NCBI GenBank assembly: GCA_965651815.1
Contig: CBFGTJ010000117.1
Span: forward strand, 1-9,984
Source: CBFGTJ01 sp965651815
GTDB taxonomy: Bacteria; Actinomycetota; Acidimicrobiia; Acidimicrobiales; Microtrichaceae
DNA: 9,984 bases
Reading direction: 5' to 3'
In this document: piece by piece, positions 1-6,269 of the stretch
Numbering within the stretch: the first letter of the stretch is position 1
Layout: every line of letters starts with the position of its first letter
Made by a program: the position numbers and the translations under genes
Notes under the pieces: model-generated
Database searches by the model: none
Told to the model about the DNA's origin: nothing
What the model saw: the letters and a program-made list of their open reading frames with translations, nothing else

Positions 1-99
1 GCCGGGGGCCGGCGGCCCCCCCCCGCCCCCCCCCCCGCGCCGCCGGGGGGCCCCCGCCCGGGGGGCGGGGGGGGGGGCGCCCCCCCGCCCGGCGCCCGG
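1..99. repeat. G/C-only low-complexity tract at window edge
   Basis: The first 99 bases contain no A or T; the first T is at 100. Long homopolymers dominate: C runs at 16-24, 26-36 and 80-86, and G runs at 60-65 and 67-77. The C11 run at 26-36 can pair with the G11 run at 67-77, and 45-55 is itself nearly palindromic (G6 then C5), so a large GC hairpin is possible. The tract lies just downstream of the stop codon of the acyl-CoA dehydrogenase. It could be a terminator-like structure. The homopolymer texture is unlike the rest of the window, though, and resembles poor sequence at a contig end, so I regard an assembly or sequencing artefact as at least as likely. Confidence 0.6.
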
Positions 100-116
100 T
101 CGCCGGCGCGCCGACA

Positions 117-1268
117 TCAGATGCGGTACCGGCCCACCAGCTGTCGGGCGATGACGTTGCGCTGGATCTCGTTGGTGCCCTCCCCCACGATCATGAGGGG
201 AGCGTCGCGGAAGTAGCGCTCGACGTCGAACTCGGTCGAGTACCCGTAGCCGCCGTGGATGCGGATGGCGTTGAGCGCGATCTCCATGCCGACCTCCGAG
301 GCGAACAGCTTCGCCATCCCGGCCTCCATGTCGCAACGCTCGCCGCTGTCGAGGCGCTCCGCCGCGTACAGGACCAGCTGGCGCGCCGCGGTGAGCTTCG
401 TGGCCATGTCCGCGAGGTAGTGGCCGATCGCCTGGTGCTTCCAGATGGGCTGGCCGAACGCCTCGCGCTCCTGCGCGTAGCGCAGCGAGTCCTCCAGCGC
501 GGCACGCCCGACGCCGAGTGCCCGGGACGCCACCTGGATCCGGCCCGTCTCGAGGCCGGTCATCATCTGGGCGAAGCCCTCGCCCGTGGTGCCGCCGAGC
601 ACCGCGGTGGCCGGCACGACCGCGTCCTCGAACACGAGCTCGCAGGTCTCGACGCCCTTGTAGCCGAGCTTGGAGAGGTCCTTGGAGACCGTGACCCCCG
701 GCCCCTGCTCGACCAGCAGGATGCTGATGCCGCGGTGGCGGGGCTCGGCGTTCGGGTCGGTCTTCGCCATCAGCGCGATGAGCCCCGAGCGCCGCCCGTT
801 GGAGATCCAGGTCTTGGACCCGTTGATCACGTAGCTGTCGCCCTCGAGGCGCGCGACGGTGCGCATGGCCTGCAGGTCGGACCCGCCGCCTGGCTCGGTG
901 AGGGCCATGGTCGCCCGCATCTCGCCGGTGGCCATGCGCGGCAGGTAGCGCTCCTTCTGCTCGGGGGTGCCGAACAGCTGCAGCAGCTTCGCCACCACCG
1001 TGTGGCCGCCCATCGCACCGGCGAGGCTCATCCACCCGCGGGCGAGCTCCTCGGTGACGTGCACGTAGCAGGGCATCGACACCGCGGAGCCGCCGTACTC
1101 CTCGGAGATGGCGAGCCCGTAGATGCCGAGCTCCTTCATCGTCTCGATGAGGTCGTGCGGATAGGTGTCGGCGTGCTCGAGCTCCCGGACGACCGGGCGG
1201 ACGTCCCGCTCGACGAACTCGTGGACGGTCGAGACGATCAGCTGCTCGTCATCGTTGAGCGAGGCCAT
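117..1268 (-). CDS. Acyl-CoA dehydrogenase, MCAD-type active site
   Basis: This is a predicted FAD-dependent acyl-CoA dehydrogenase of 383 aa, the normal length for the family. It would introduce an alpha,beta double bond into a cytosolic acyl-CoA and pass electrons to ETF. The first family signature is ALTEPGGGSDLQA (residues 122-134), followed by the FAD-contact segment KTWISNG (152-158). The REAFGQPI segment and the C-terminal RIHGGYGYSTE segment are also typical. The catalytic-base glutamate is in the MCAD position, E363 of GEGTNEIQRN. The second signature begins with Arg where Gln/Asp/Glu is usual. The ATG start is supported by AAAGGA a few bases upstream. It is the last gene of a three-gene operon, 24 bases after the CoA-transferase. 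Its neighbours suggest a short branched or dicarboxylic acyl-CoA substrate. Methylsuccinyl-CoA dehydrogenase is a functional idea only, because the characterised enzymes are considerably longer. Confidence 0.95.
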   Translation of the reverse strand: MASLNDDEQLIVSTVHEFVERDVRPVVRELEHADTYPHDLIETMKELGIYGLAISEEYGGSAVSMPCYVHVTEELARGWMSLAGAMGGHTVVAKLLQLFGTPEQKERYLPRMATGEMRATMALTEPGGGSDLQAMRTVARLEGDSYVINGSKTWISNGRRSGLIALMAKTDPNAEPRHRGISILLVEQGPGVTVSKDLSKLGYKGVETCELVFEDAVVPATAVLGGTTGEGFAQMMTGLETGRIQVASRALGVGRAALEDSLRYAQEREAFGQPIWKHQAIGHYLADMATKLTAARQLVLYAAERLDSGERCDMEAGMAKLFASEVGMEIALNAIRIHGGYGYSTEFDVERYFRDAPLMIVGEGTNEIQRNVIARQLVGRYRI

Positions 1269-1292
1269 GGGGGTTCCTTTCGGCCGGTGTGT

Positions 1293-2513
1293 CTAGCTGC
1301 GGTCCGCTCCCCCGAGGCGGCCGATCACCCCGAGCTCCCGCAGCTCGGCGATCGCGCCGGGGTCGTAGCCCAGCTCCTCGAGGATGCGGTCGGTGTGCTC
1401 CCCCAGGTCCGGGACCGGGTCCATGCGCGGCTCGACGCCGGCCAGGTCCGCGGGTGGCAGGGGCGCGCGGATCGTGGCGCCGGGGACCGCGACGTCCCGC
1501 CAGCGGTCCCGGCCCACGAGCGACGGATGCGAGAACAGGTCCTCGACCGAGCCGACGGGGGCGTTGGCGACACCGATCTCGTCGAGCTTCCGGGAGAGGG
1601 TGGCGGCGTCCATCCGCGCGACCCGCTCCGCCACCAGCGCGTCGAGCACGTCGCGGTTGGCCACCCGGTCGGAGTTGCGGGCGAAGCGCGGGTCGGTCGC
1701 CGTGCCGGGATCGAGCAGCTCGGTCGCGAAGGCCTGCCACTCCCGGTCGTTCTGGACCGCGACGACGAGCTGGTCACCGTCGGCGCAGGTGAACGGGCCG
1801 TAGGGGGCGATCGTCATGTGCGACCCGCCCGAGCGCGGCAGGGGCCGGTCCCCGTAGGTGCGGTAGTAGGCGGGCTGCACCATCCACTCGGCGAGCGCGT
1901 CGAGGAGGGCGACCTCGACGGGCGCGACGACCCCGGTGGTGGCGCGCCGGAACAGTGCGGTGAGGATCCCCGAGAACCCGTACATGCCCGCGGCGATGTC
2001 GGCGATCGAGATCCCCGCGCGGGACGGCACCTCGGGGGTGCCGGTGATCGACAGCAGCCCCGCCTCCGCCTGGATGAGCAGGTCGTAGGCCTTGCGGTCC
2101 GAGCCGGGCCCGCCGCTGCCGTACCCGGAGACGTTGCAGGCGATGAGCTGCGGGTGCGCCTCGGCCAGCGCCTTCGTGCCCAGGCCCAGCCGCTCCGCGG
2201 CGCCGGGTGCGAGGTTCTGCACGAACACGTCGGCCCGGGCGAGCAGTGCGTCGAGGACGGCACGGCCGGCGTCGGCCTTGATGTCGAGGGTCAGCGACTC
2301 CTTCGACCGGTTGAGCCAGGCGAAGTAGCTGGAATGCCCGTGGACCGTCTCGTCGTAGCCGCGCGCGAAGTCACCGGTCCCCGGCCGCTCGACCTTGATC
2401 ACGCGTGCGCCGAGGTCGGCGAGCTGCCGCGTCGCGAACGGCGCCGCGACGGCCTGCTCGATGCTCACGACCGTGATGCCGGCCAGCGGGAGCTCCACCG
2501 TCCCGACCGTCAC
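1293..2513 (-). CDS. CaiB/BaiF (class III) CoA-transferase
   Basis: This 406-aa protein is a class III CoA-transferase, which moves CoA between a donor acyl-CoA and an acceptor carboxylate through an aspartyl-CoA anhydride. The N-terminal core has the hallmark pattern: IEQAVAAPFATRQLADLG (18-35), VIKVERPGTGDFAR (38-51) and LNRSKESLTLDIK (67-79). The likely catalytic aspartate is D172 in GISIADIAAG. The length matches the formyl-CoA transferase and mesaconyl-CoA transferase families. The start is GTG, and GTGA at 2510-2513 overlaps the stop of the upstream MmgE/PrpD gene, so translational coupling is likely; I see no strong Shine-Dalgarno. With a lyase and a double-hotdog hydratase next door, an itaconate-, mesaconate-, citramalate- or methylsuccinate-type acceptor is plausible (inference). 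Family assignment is firm; the substrate is unknown. Confidence 0.95.
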   Translation of the reverse strand: MTVGTVELPLAGITVVSIEQAVAAPFATRQLADLGARVIKVERPGTGDFARGYDETVHGHSSYFAWLNRSKESLTLDIKADAGRAVLDALLARADVFVQNLAPGAAERLGLGTKALAEAHPQLIACNVSGYGSGGPGSDRKAYDLLIQAEAGLLSITGTPEVPSRAGISIADIAAGMYGFSGILTALFRRATTGVVAPVEVALLDALAEWMVQPAYYRTYGDRPLPRSGGSHMTIAPYGPFTCADGDQLVVAVQNDREWQAFATELLDPGTATDPRFARNSDRVANRDVLDALVAERVARMDAATLSRKLDEIGVANAPVGSVEDLFSHPSLVGRDRWRDVAVPGATIRAPLPPADLAGVEPRMDPVPDLGEHTDRILEELGYDPGAIAELRELGVIGRLGGADRS

Positions 2514-3733
2514 GGCACACCCGGCGAGGGCTCGACGGGGAGGGCACCCCGCAACCGGTCCGCGGCGTTGCGCCAGTCGAGGTCGTCGAGGCCGGCGCCA
2601 CGGGTGCAGTCGGCGACCTTCAGGGCCAGCTGCTCGGGGGTCGGTGGACGGTCCGGCGCACCCGGGGGCGAGGCGACCGACGCGCGCAGGACCTCGCCGT
2701 CGACGGTGTGCACCTCGACGTCGGTCGTGCCGGACAGCAGCGAGTCACCGCCCGGTTCGACCTGGACCTCGATGCGGTCGAGCAGCGCACGGACCTCGGG
2801 CCGGGCGACGGCGTCGTCGGTGAAGCTCGCGATCGTCGGGACGTCGTCGACCACCGCGGCGGCCAGGGCGTACTCGATGCTGAACTTCGCCTGGAGTCCC
2901 GTGCGGGGGTCGCGGTGGATGAGCGGCTGGAGGCCGGACTCGAGCGTGCGGACCACGATCCGCTCCACCCGCGCCGCGCCGATCCCGCCGGCACCGGCCT
3001 CCCGGACCGCGGCGATCGGCCGCTGCATCGCGTAGCAGCAGGGGTGCAGCTTGATGGCGAGGCCGCCCGGCACCGCGGGACCCTCGACGCGCACCTCGGC
3101 GGGGTCGCCGCCGAGCAGCGCGAACCAGGCGTCGACGGCGTCGAGGGACGCGTCGACCCCGGCGGCGGCGAGGCGCGCGGCGCGCACGCCGGCCTCGGAG
3201 GCCATGCCGACCTGGACGGACTTCGCGTCGGACCCGAAGGCCCGCTGGACGCCGCCCGCGGAGGGCACGGCGAGGGCGACCGCCCGCGCGATCGCGTCGA
3301 TGTCGAGCCCCATGGAGACCGCGGCCGCGGCCGCGGCGCCGGGCGCGCCGGCCGTGCAGGTCACGTGCCACCCCGCCTGGTAGTGGCGCCACCCCCATGC
3401 CGCGCCGAGGCGGGCCATCACCCCGGCCCCGGCGAGGAACGCGGCGGCCCCTCCCCCGGCAGCGAGCACCGCCGGCACGACCACCGCGCCGATGTGGGCG
3501 GTGGAGGGGATGTGGAGGTCGTCGAAGTCGAGCAGGTGCGCGGCGACGGCCCAGCGGCCGGCGTCGCCCAGCCCCGCCAGCCGTCCGAGCAGCGGCTCGT
3601 CGCGGGCGGCGAGCGCCACCGCGACGGTGTCGGTGAGCGCCCGGTCCGCCATCGCCAGCTCCTCGGCGGTCGGCTCGACCGAGCCCGCCCAGTCCGCCAG
3701 CGCGCTCGCCAGGCCGGTGTCCGTGCGTGCCAT
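2510..3733 (-). CDS. MmgE/PrpD family protein
   Basis: This 407-aa protein belongs to the MmgE/PrpD superfamily, which includes 2-methylcitrate dehydratase, cis-aconitate decarboxylase and iminodisuccinate epimerase. Visible landmarks are DFDDLHIPSTAHIG (69-82), which corresponds to the active-site D/H segment; GWHVT (121-125); a Gly/Ala-rich helix (127-138); SDAKSVQVGMASEAG (168-182), whose Lys171 matches the conserved active-site lysine region; KLHPCCYAMQ (228-237); and AKFSIEYALA (282-291). It is shorter than most PrpD proteins, with trimmed loops. The six-alanine run at 133-138 comes from a GCGGCC-like repeat in the DNA. It is the first gene of the minus operon and faces the lyase operon across a shared promoter region. 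The ATG lies only 6 bases from a candidate -10 box, suggesting a leaderless message. The reaction (dehydration, decarboxylation or isomerisation of a hydroxy di- or tricarboxylate) cannot be decided from sequence. Confidence 0.92.
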   Translation of the reverse strand: MARTDTGLASALADWAGSVEPTAEELAMADRALTDTVAVALAARDEPLLGRLAGLGDAGRWAVAAHLLDFDDLHIPSTAHIGAVVVPAVLAAGGGAAAFLAGAGVMARLGAAWGWRHYQAGWHVTCTAGAPGAAAAAAVSMGLDIDAIARAVALAVPSAGGVQRAFGSDAKSVQVGMASEAGVRAARLAAAGVDASLDAVDAWFALLGGDPAEVRVEGPAVPGGLAIKLHPCCYAMQRPIAAVREAGAGGIGAARVERIVVRTLESGLQPLIHRDPRTGLQAKFSIEYALAAAVVDDVPTIASFTDDAVARPEVRALLDRIEVQVEPGGDSLLSGTTDVEVHTVDGEVLRASVASPPGAPDRPPTPEQLALKVADCTRGAGLDDLDWRNAADRLRGALPVEPSPGVP

Positions 3734-3739
3734 GTGACG

Positions 3740-3770
3740 AACCTAACGCAGACCGCATAGGTACGGCCAA
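3740..3770 (-). promoter_or_regulatory. Candidate promoter for MmgE/PrpD operon
   Basis: On the minus strand TAGGTT (3740-3745) fits the actinobacterial -10 pattern TAnnnT and ends 6 bases before the ATG. TTGGCC (3765-3770) is a possible -35 box with a long, 19-base spacer. If this is used, transcription would begin at or next to the A of the ATG and the mRNA would be leaderless. This agrees with the lack of a Shine-Dalgarno before this start. The -35 box falls inside one copy of the repeated 9-mer. Based on pattern only. Confidence 0.4.
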
Positions 3771-3849
3771 ATCACCGGGCACGAGCAGCGATGACAGTGG
3801 AAGGCGTGCAACTACCGCCTGATCGCCGCCCTTTCCAGTGACGGCCAAA
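3763..3849. promoter_or_regulatory. Paired direct repeat ACGGCCAAA (possible operator half-sites)
   Basis: The 9-mer ACGGCCAAA occurs at 3763-3771 and again at 3841-3849, 78 bases apart start to start. The core GGCC is palindromic. One copy covers the -35 region proposed for the leftward operon. The other lies just upstream of the -35 position expected for the rightward operon. A repressor or activator shared by both operons could bind these sites. Two copies of a 9-mer in a GC-rich genome is modest evidence. Confidence 0.35.
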
Positions 3850-3873
3850 GTCGAGCCATCCGCGGCGGCACGG

Positions 3874-3879
3874 TATGCT
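3874..3879 (+). promoter_or_regulatory. Candidate -10 box for the lyase-hydratase operon
   Basis: TATGCT matches TAnnnT and ends 8 bases before the ATG at 3888, so a transcript starting at the usual distance would begin at or within two bases of the A of that ATG. No purine-rich Shine-Dalgarno lies between this box and the start, which is consistent with leaderless translation. The expected -35 position (about 3851-3856, TCGAGC) matches the consensus poorly. Confidence 0.4.
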
Positions 3880-3887
3880 GCGGCACC

Positions 3888-4814
3888 ATGGAACCGCACA
3901 GCACGTCCGCCGCCGAGCCGGTCGGCGCCGGCGGGGACGCACCGCGCCGAGCCGTCCTGGTCGTGCCGGGCGACGACCTGCACAAGGTGGAGAAGGCGCT
4001 CCGGTCGCCTGCCGACGAGGTCGTGATCGACCTCGAGGACGCGGTGGCGCCGGCACGCAAGGACGCCGCCCGGGAGAAGCTCGGGAGCGAGCTCTGCCTC
4101 CTGGTCAACAACCTCGACGCGCCGAGCCCCGCGATCGCGGTGCGCGTCAACGCGGTGGGCACCCAGTGGTGCCACCGCGACATCGAGATGTGCGCGTCGA
4201 CCCCGTCGGTGCGGTCGGTGGTGGTGCCCAAGGTCGACCACCCCGACGACCTGACCTTCGTCGACCGGCTGCTCGACGGCATCGAGTCCTCCGGCCGCAC
4301 GCCGGGCGGCACCCGCGTCCAGGCGCTCGTCGAGACCGCCGCGGGCGTGTCGAACGCCGCCCGGACCTGCCTCGGGTCCCGCCGCCTCGCGAGCGTGGTG
4401 ATCGGGTACGCCGATCTCGCCGTCTCGCTCGGCCGGACCTCGGTCGGGTCGCCGGAGCGGTGGACGACGGTGCGCGACGCGGTGCTCGTCGCCGCCCGCG
4501 CCGCGGGGGTCGCCGTCATCGACGGTCCGTACCTCGGAGTCGACGACGGCGAGGACTTCCGCGCCTCGGTGGACGCAGCCGTGGACGGCGGCCTCGACGG
4601 CAAGTGGGCCATCCACCCTCGCCAGGTGCCCGCGCTGCTGGAGGCGTTCCAGCCCGCCCCCGAGCAGGTGGAGTGGGCCGAGGCGGTGGTGGCGGCGCTG
4701 GCCGAGGCCGAGGAAGCAGGTCTGGGGGCGGTCGCGCTCGACGGCGAGATGCTGGACGAGGCGATCGGCGCGCGTGCACGCATGGTCCTCGCCCGGGCGG
4801 GAGGTCGCTCGTGA
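3888..4814 (+). CDS. HpcH/CitE-family CoA-ester lyase
   Basis: This 308-aa protein is a TIM-barrel CoA-ester lyase of the citrate lyase beta / malyl-CoA lyase family. It would cleave (or condense) a beta-hydroxyacyl-CoA such as malyl-, methylmalyl- or citramalyl-CoA with a divalent metal. Landmarks are VPGDD (26-30), IDLEDAV (47-53), the substrate arginine R86 in VRVN, the metal ligands E149 (LVET) and D176 (GYADL), GKWAIHP (238-244) and a C-terminal DGEMLDEA (285-292). About 20 low-complexity residues precede the conserved core. No other in-frame start fits, and the ATG is probably read from a leaderless mRNA. The stop overlaps the GTG of the next gene. Pairing with a double-hotdog hydratase suggests hydration of an enoyl-CoA followed by cleavage to two smaller units, for example acetyl-CoA plus pyruvate or propionyl-CoA plus glyoxylate. 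The substrate is inferred only. Confidence 0.94.
   Translation: MEPHSTSAAEPVGAGGDAPRRAVLVVPGDDLHKVEKALRSPADEVVIDLEDAVAPARKDAAREKLGSELCLLVNNLDAPSPAIAVRVNAVGTQWCHRDIEMCASTPSVRSVVVPKVDHPDDLTFVDRLLDGIESSGRTPGGTRVQALVETAAGVSNAARTCLGSRRLASVVIGYADLAVSLGRTSVGSPERWTTVRDAVLVAARAAGVAVIDGPYLGVDDGEDFRASVDAAVDGGLDGKWAIHPRQVPALLEAFQPAPEQVEWAEAVVAALAEAEEAGLGAVALDGEMLDEAIGARARMVLARAGGRS
4799..4804 (+). promoter_or_regulatory. Ribosome binding site deciding the GTG start of the MaoC hydratase
   Basis: GGGAGG lies 6 bases before the GTG at 4811, inside the 3' end of the lyase gene. It supports this start over any earlier position in the open frame, which extends back beneath the lyase gene. Confidence 0.75.
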
Positions 4815-5812
4815 GCGGGACGACCACGGTGGCGGGCGGCGGCCCCTACTTCGACGAGCTCGAGCCCGGCCGGACCTTCGACGACGCGCCCGCGGTCACG
4901 CTCACCCCGGGCCTCGCCGCGACCCACCAGTCGATCGTGGGCGACCGCTTGCGCCTCGCCCTCGACGCCCGGCTCTCCCGCGCCGTGACCGGCGGGGGGC
5001 AGCTCGCGCACCCTGCGCTCGTGTGGGACCTCGCGATCGGACAGTCGACCGTGGCCACCCACCACGTCCGGGCGAACCTCTTCTACCGGAACCTCGCGTT
5101 CCACCGGTTCCCCGCCATCGGCGACACGCTCTCCACGACCACCGAGGTGGTCGGCCTGCGCCAGAACCGGCCGCGACCCGACCGCCCCGCGACGGGCCTC
5201 GCCGCACTGCGGATCACCACCGTCGACCAGGAGGGTCGCACCGTCCTGGACTTCTGGCGGTGCGCGATGCTCCCGCTGTCCTCGCCCGAGGTCGACACCG
5301 GCCACGACGACGACCTCAGCGAGCTCGGCACCACCGCCGCCGAGGCGCCCGACCCGGTGGCCGGCTGGGACCTCGGGGCGTTCCACCGGCCCGCGTCCGA
5401 GCCGGCCGCGTCGTGGTCGGCGGGCACCTCGGTGCAGGTCAGCGGCGGGGACGTCGTGTCCTCCGCTCCCGAGCTCGCCCGGCTGACGCTCAACGTCGCA
5501 CGGGTCCACCACGACGCCGCAGCCGGCGGTGGCCGCCGCCTCGTGTACGGCGGCCACACGATCGGGATCGCGTGCGCGCAGGCCACGAGGGCGTTCCCGT
5601 CGATGGTGACGGTGCTCGACTGGAAGGGCTGCGATCACACCGGCCCCGTGTTCGAGGGCGACACGCTCCGCAGCGTGCTGACCGTCGAGGGCGCCGCGCC
5701 ACGGCCGGACGGTGGCACGCGGGTCGACCTTCGCTCCGAGGTCACCGCCGAGGCGATCGACGGGGAACCGAGGCCGGTGCTCGACTGGCGGTTCACTGCG
5801 CTGATGGCCTGA
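4811..5812 (+). CDS. Double-hotdog MaoC-type enoyl-CoA hydratase (mesaconyl-CoA hydratase-like)
   Basis: Starting at GTG 4811 this gives 333 aa, the size of a double-hotdog hydratase such as mesaconyl-CoA hydratase or mycobacterial Rv0216. The first hotdog opens with YFDELEPGRTF (13-23) and keeps GD (44-45), but carries Ala50 where the hydratase histidine would be, so it looks inactive. The second has LTLNVARVHHD (225-235). N228 and H233 keep the five-residue spacing of the R-hydratase Asp/His pair, with Asn in place of Asp as in HTD2-like hydratases. This is followed by RLVYGGHTIGIA (243-254). The active site should therefore be in the C-terminal half. The gene is coupled to the lyase by GTGA (4811-4814). 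It probably hydrates an unsaturated acyl-CoA, perhaps mesaconyl- or itaconyl-CoA, to the hydroxyacyl-CoA the lyase cleaves. The family is clear; the substrate is not. Confidence 0.9.
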   Translation: MSGTTTVAGGGPYFDELEPGRTFDDAPAVTLTPGLAATHQSIVGDRLRLALDARLSRAVTGGGQLAHPALVWDLAIGQSTVATHHVRANLFYRNLAFHRFPAIGDTLSTTTEVVGLRQNRPRPDRPATGLAALRITTVDQEGRTVLDFWRCAMLPLSSPEVDTGHDDDLSELGTTAAEAPDPVAGWDLGAFHRPASEPAASWSAGTSVQVSGGDVVSSAPELARLTLNVARVHHDAAAGGGRRLVYGGHTIGIACAQATRAFPSMVTVLDWKGCDHTGPVFEGDTLRSVLTVEGAAPRPDGGTRVDLRSEVTAEAIDGEPRPVLDWRFTALMA

Positions 5813-5822
5813 CCTCGCGTGC

Positions 5823-5851
5823 CCCGATCCCGGGGGCCCGGTCGCATCGGG
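5823..5851. terminator. GC-rich hairpin between convergent operons
   Basis: CCCGAT (5823-5828) and ATCGGG (5846-5851) form a 6-bp stem. The loop contains a second CCGG/CCGG pairing. It lies in the 52-base gap between two convergent stop codons, where a bidirectional terminator would be expected. There is no U-tract, so intrinsic termination would be of the high-GC, U-less kind. No folding energy was calculated. Confidence 0.4.
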
Positions 5852-5864
5852 TGGTGTCGGCGGT

Positions 5865-6269
5865 TCAGTGGCCGGGTCGGGCGATGAGCGTCCGCTTCAC
5901 CGCCACTGCCACCTCGCCGTCGGCGCGCCGCAGCTCGAGCAGGAGCCGGACCAGCTCGAACGGGCCGCTGCGGCCCTCCGTCTGGGTCCGGTCGAGCACG
6001 CGGATCTCCCCCTCGAGCTCCTCGCCGATCCCGACGGGGCCGTTGGGGAACTCGACCTCCTCCTCGCCGTGCAGGACGTGCCCGCCCGCCTCCAGGACGT
6101 CCGACATCAGGTTCATGAAGCCGGTGCCCTGGTGGTTGATGACGACGTAGTGCGTCGGCAGCGCGACCCCGCCGAGCAGCGCCGGGTCGAGCCCGAGGGC
6201 GCGGGCCAGCTCCCCGGCCTTGCCGGCCTCGATCGTGAGTCGGATCGGCACCTCCGACGGCGCGCTCAT
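5865..6269 (-). CDS. Stand-alone MaoC N-domain-like (FAS1-like dehydratase) hotdog protein
   Basis: This 134-aa single-hotdog protein resembles the N-terminal, usually non-catalytic, half of MaoC-type dehydratases (MaoC_dehydrat_N). Typical segments are AGELARALGLDPALLGG near the start, VLHGEEEVEF (about 65-74), then IGEELEGEIRVLDR, and a strand ending in VKRTLIAR. I see no D-x-N-P-x-H or N-x-x-R-x-H catalytic motif, so it should need a catalytic MaoC partner, as in HadA/B/C or two-subunit steroid hydratases. No partner follows it: it is the last gene of the operon. The start is the ATG at 6267-6269, preceded by AGGGGG, and ATGA overlaps the stop of the upstream acyl-CoA dehydrogenase. The partner may be encoded beyond the right edge, or be the convergent double-hotdog protein, which is less likely because that already has two domains. 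Confidence 0.82.
   Translation of the reverse strand: MSAPSEVPIRLTIEAGKAGELARALGLDPALLGGVALPTHYVVINHQGTGFMNLMSDVLEAGGHVLHGEEEVEFPNGPVGIGEELEGEIRVLDRTQTEGRSGPFELVRLLLELRRADGEVAVAVKRTLIARPGH

Larger units (their letters stand above)
3734..3887. promoter_or_regulatory. Divergent promoter region between the two operons
   Basis: These 154 bases separate the start codons of two divergent operons and hold no credible gene. The stretch is visibly richer in A/T than its surroundings. It contains a candidate promoter in each direction and two copies of ACGGCCAAA, described separately. One regulator could control both operons from here, which would fit a single catabolic function. No regulator gene lies in the window. 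Confidence 0.7.

Noticed and set aside
117..1268. Naming this gene methylsuccinyl-CoA dehydrogenase
   Set aside because: The neighbourhood makes it tempting, but at 383 aa it lacks the extra length of characterised methylsuccinyl-CoA dehydrogenases, so only the family is called.
255..3035. A 926-codon open frame on the plus strand opposite the dehydrogenase, CoA-transferase and MmgE/PrpD genes
   Set aside because: Its product is a compositional stretch rich in Arg, Gly, Asp, His and Val with no recognisable domain. It mirrors three clear genes; long antisense frames are expected where third positions are almost all G or C.
3319..3340. GCGGCC-type repeat inside the MmgE/PrpD gene
   Set aside because: It encodes a poly-alanine helix segment normal for the family; there is no sign of a regulatory repeat.
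2510..3733. Naming this gene cis-aconitate decarboxylase or 2-methylcitrate dehydratase
   Set aside because: The superfamily is clear, but active-site segments are altered and no methylcitrate synthase or lyase is nearby; the substrate cannot be assigned.
3812..5638. A 608-codon minus-strand frame over the lyase and MaoC genes
   Set aside because: It is antisense to two well-supported genes, its product is low complexity, and it has no ribosome binding site.
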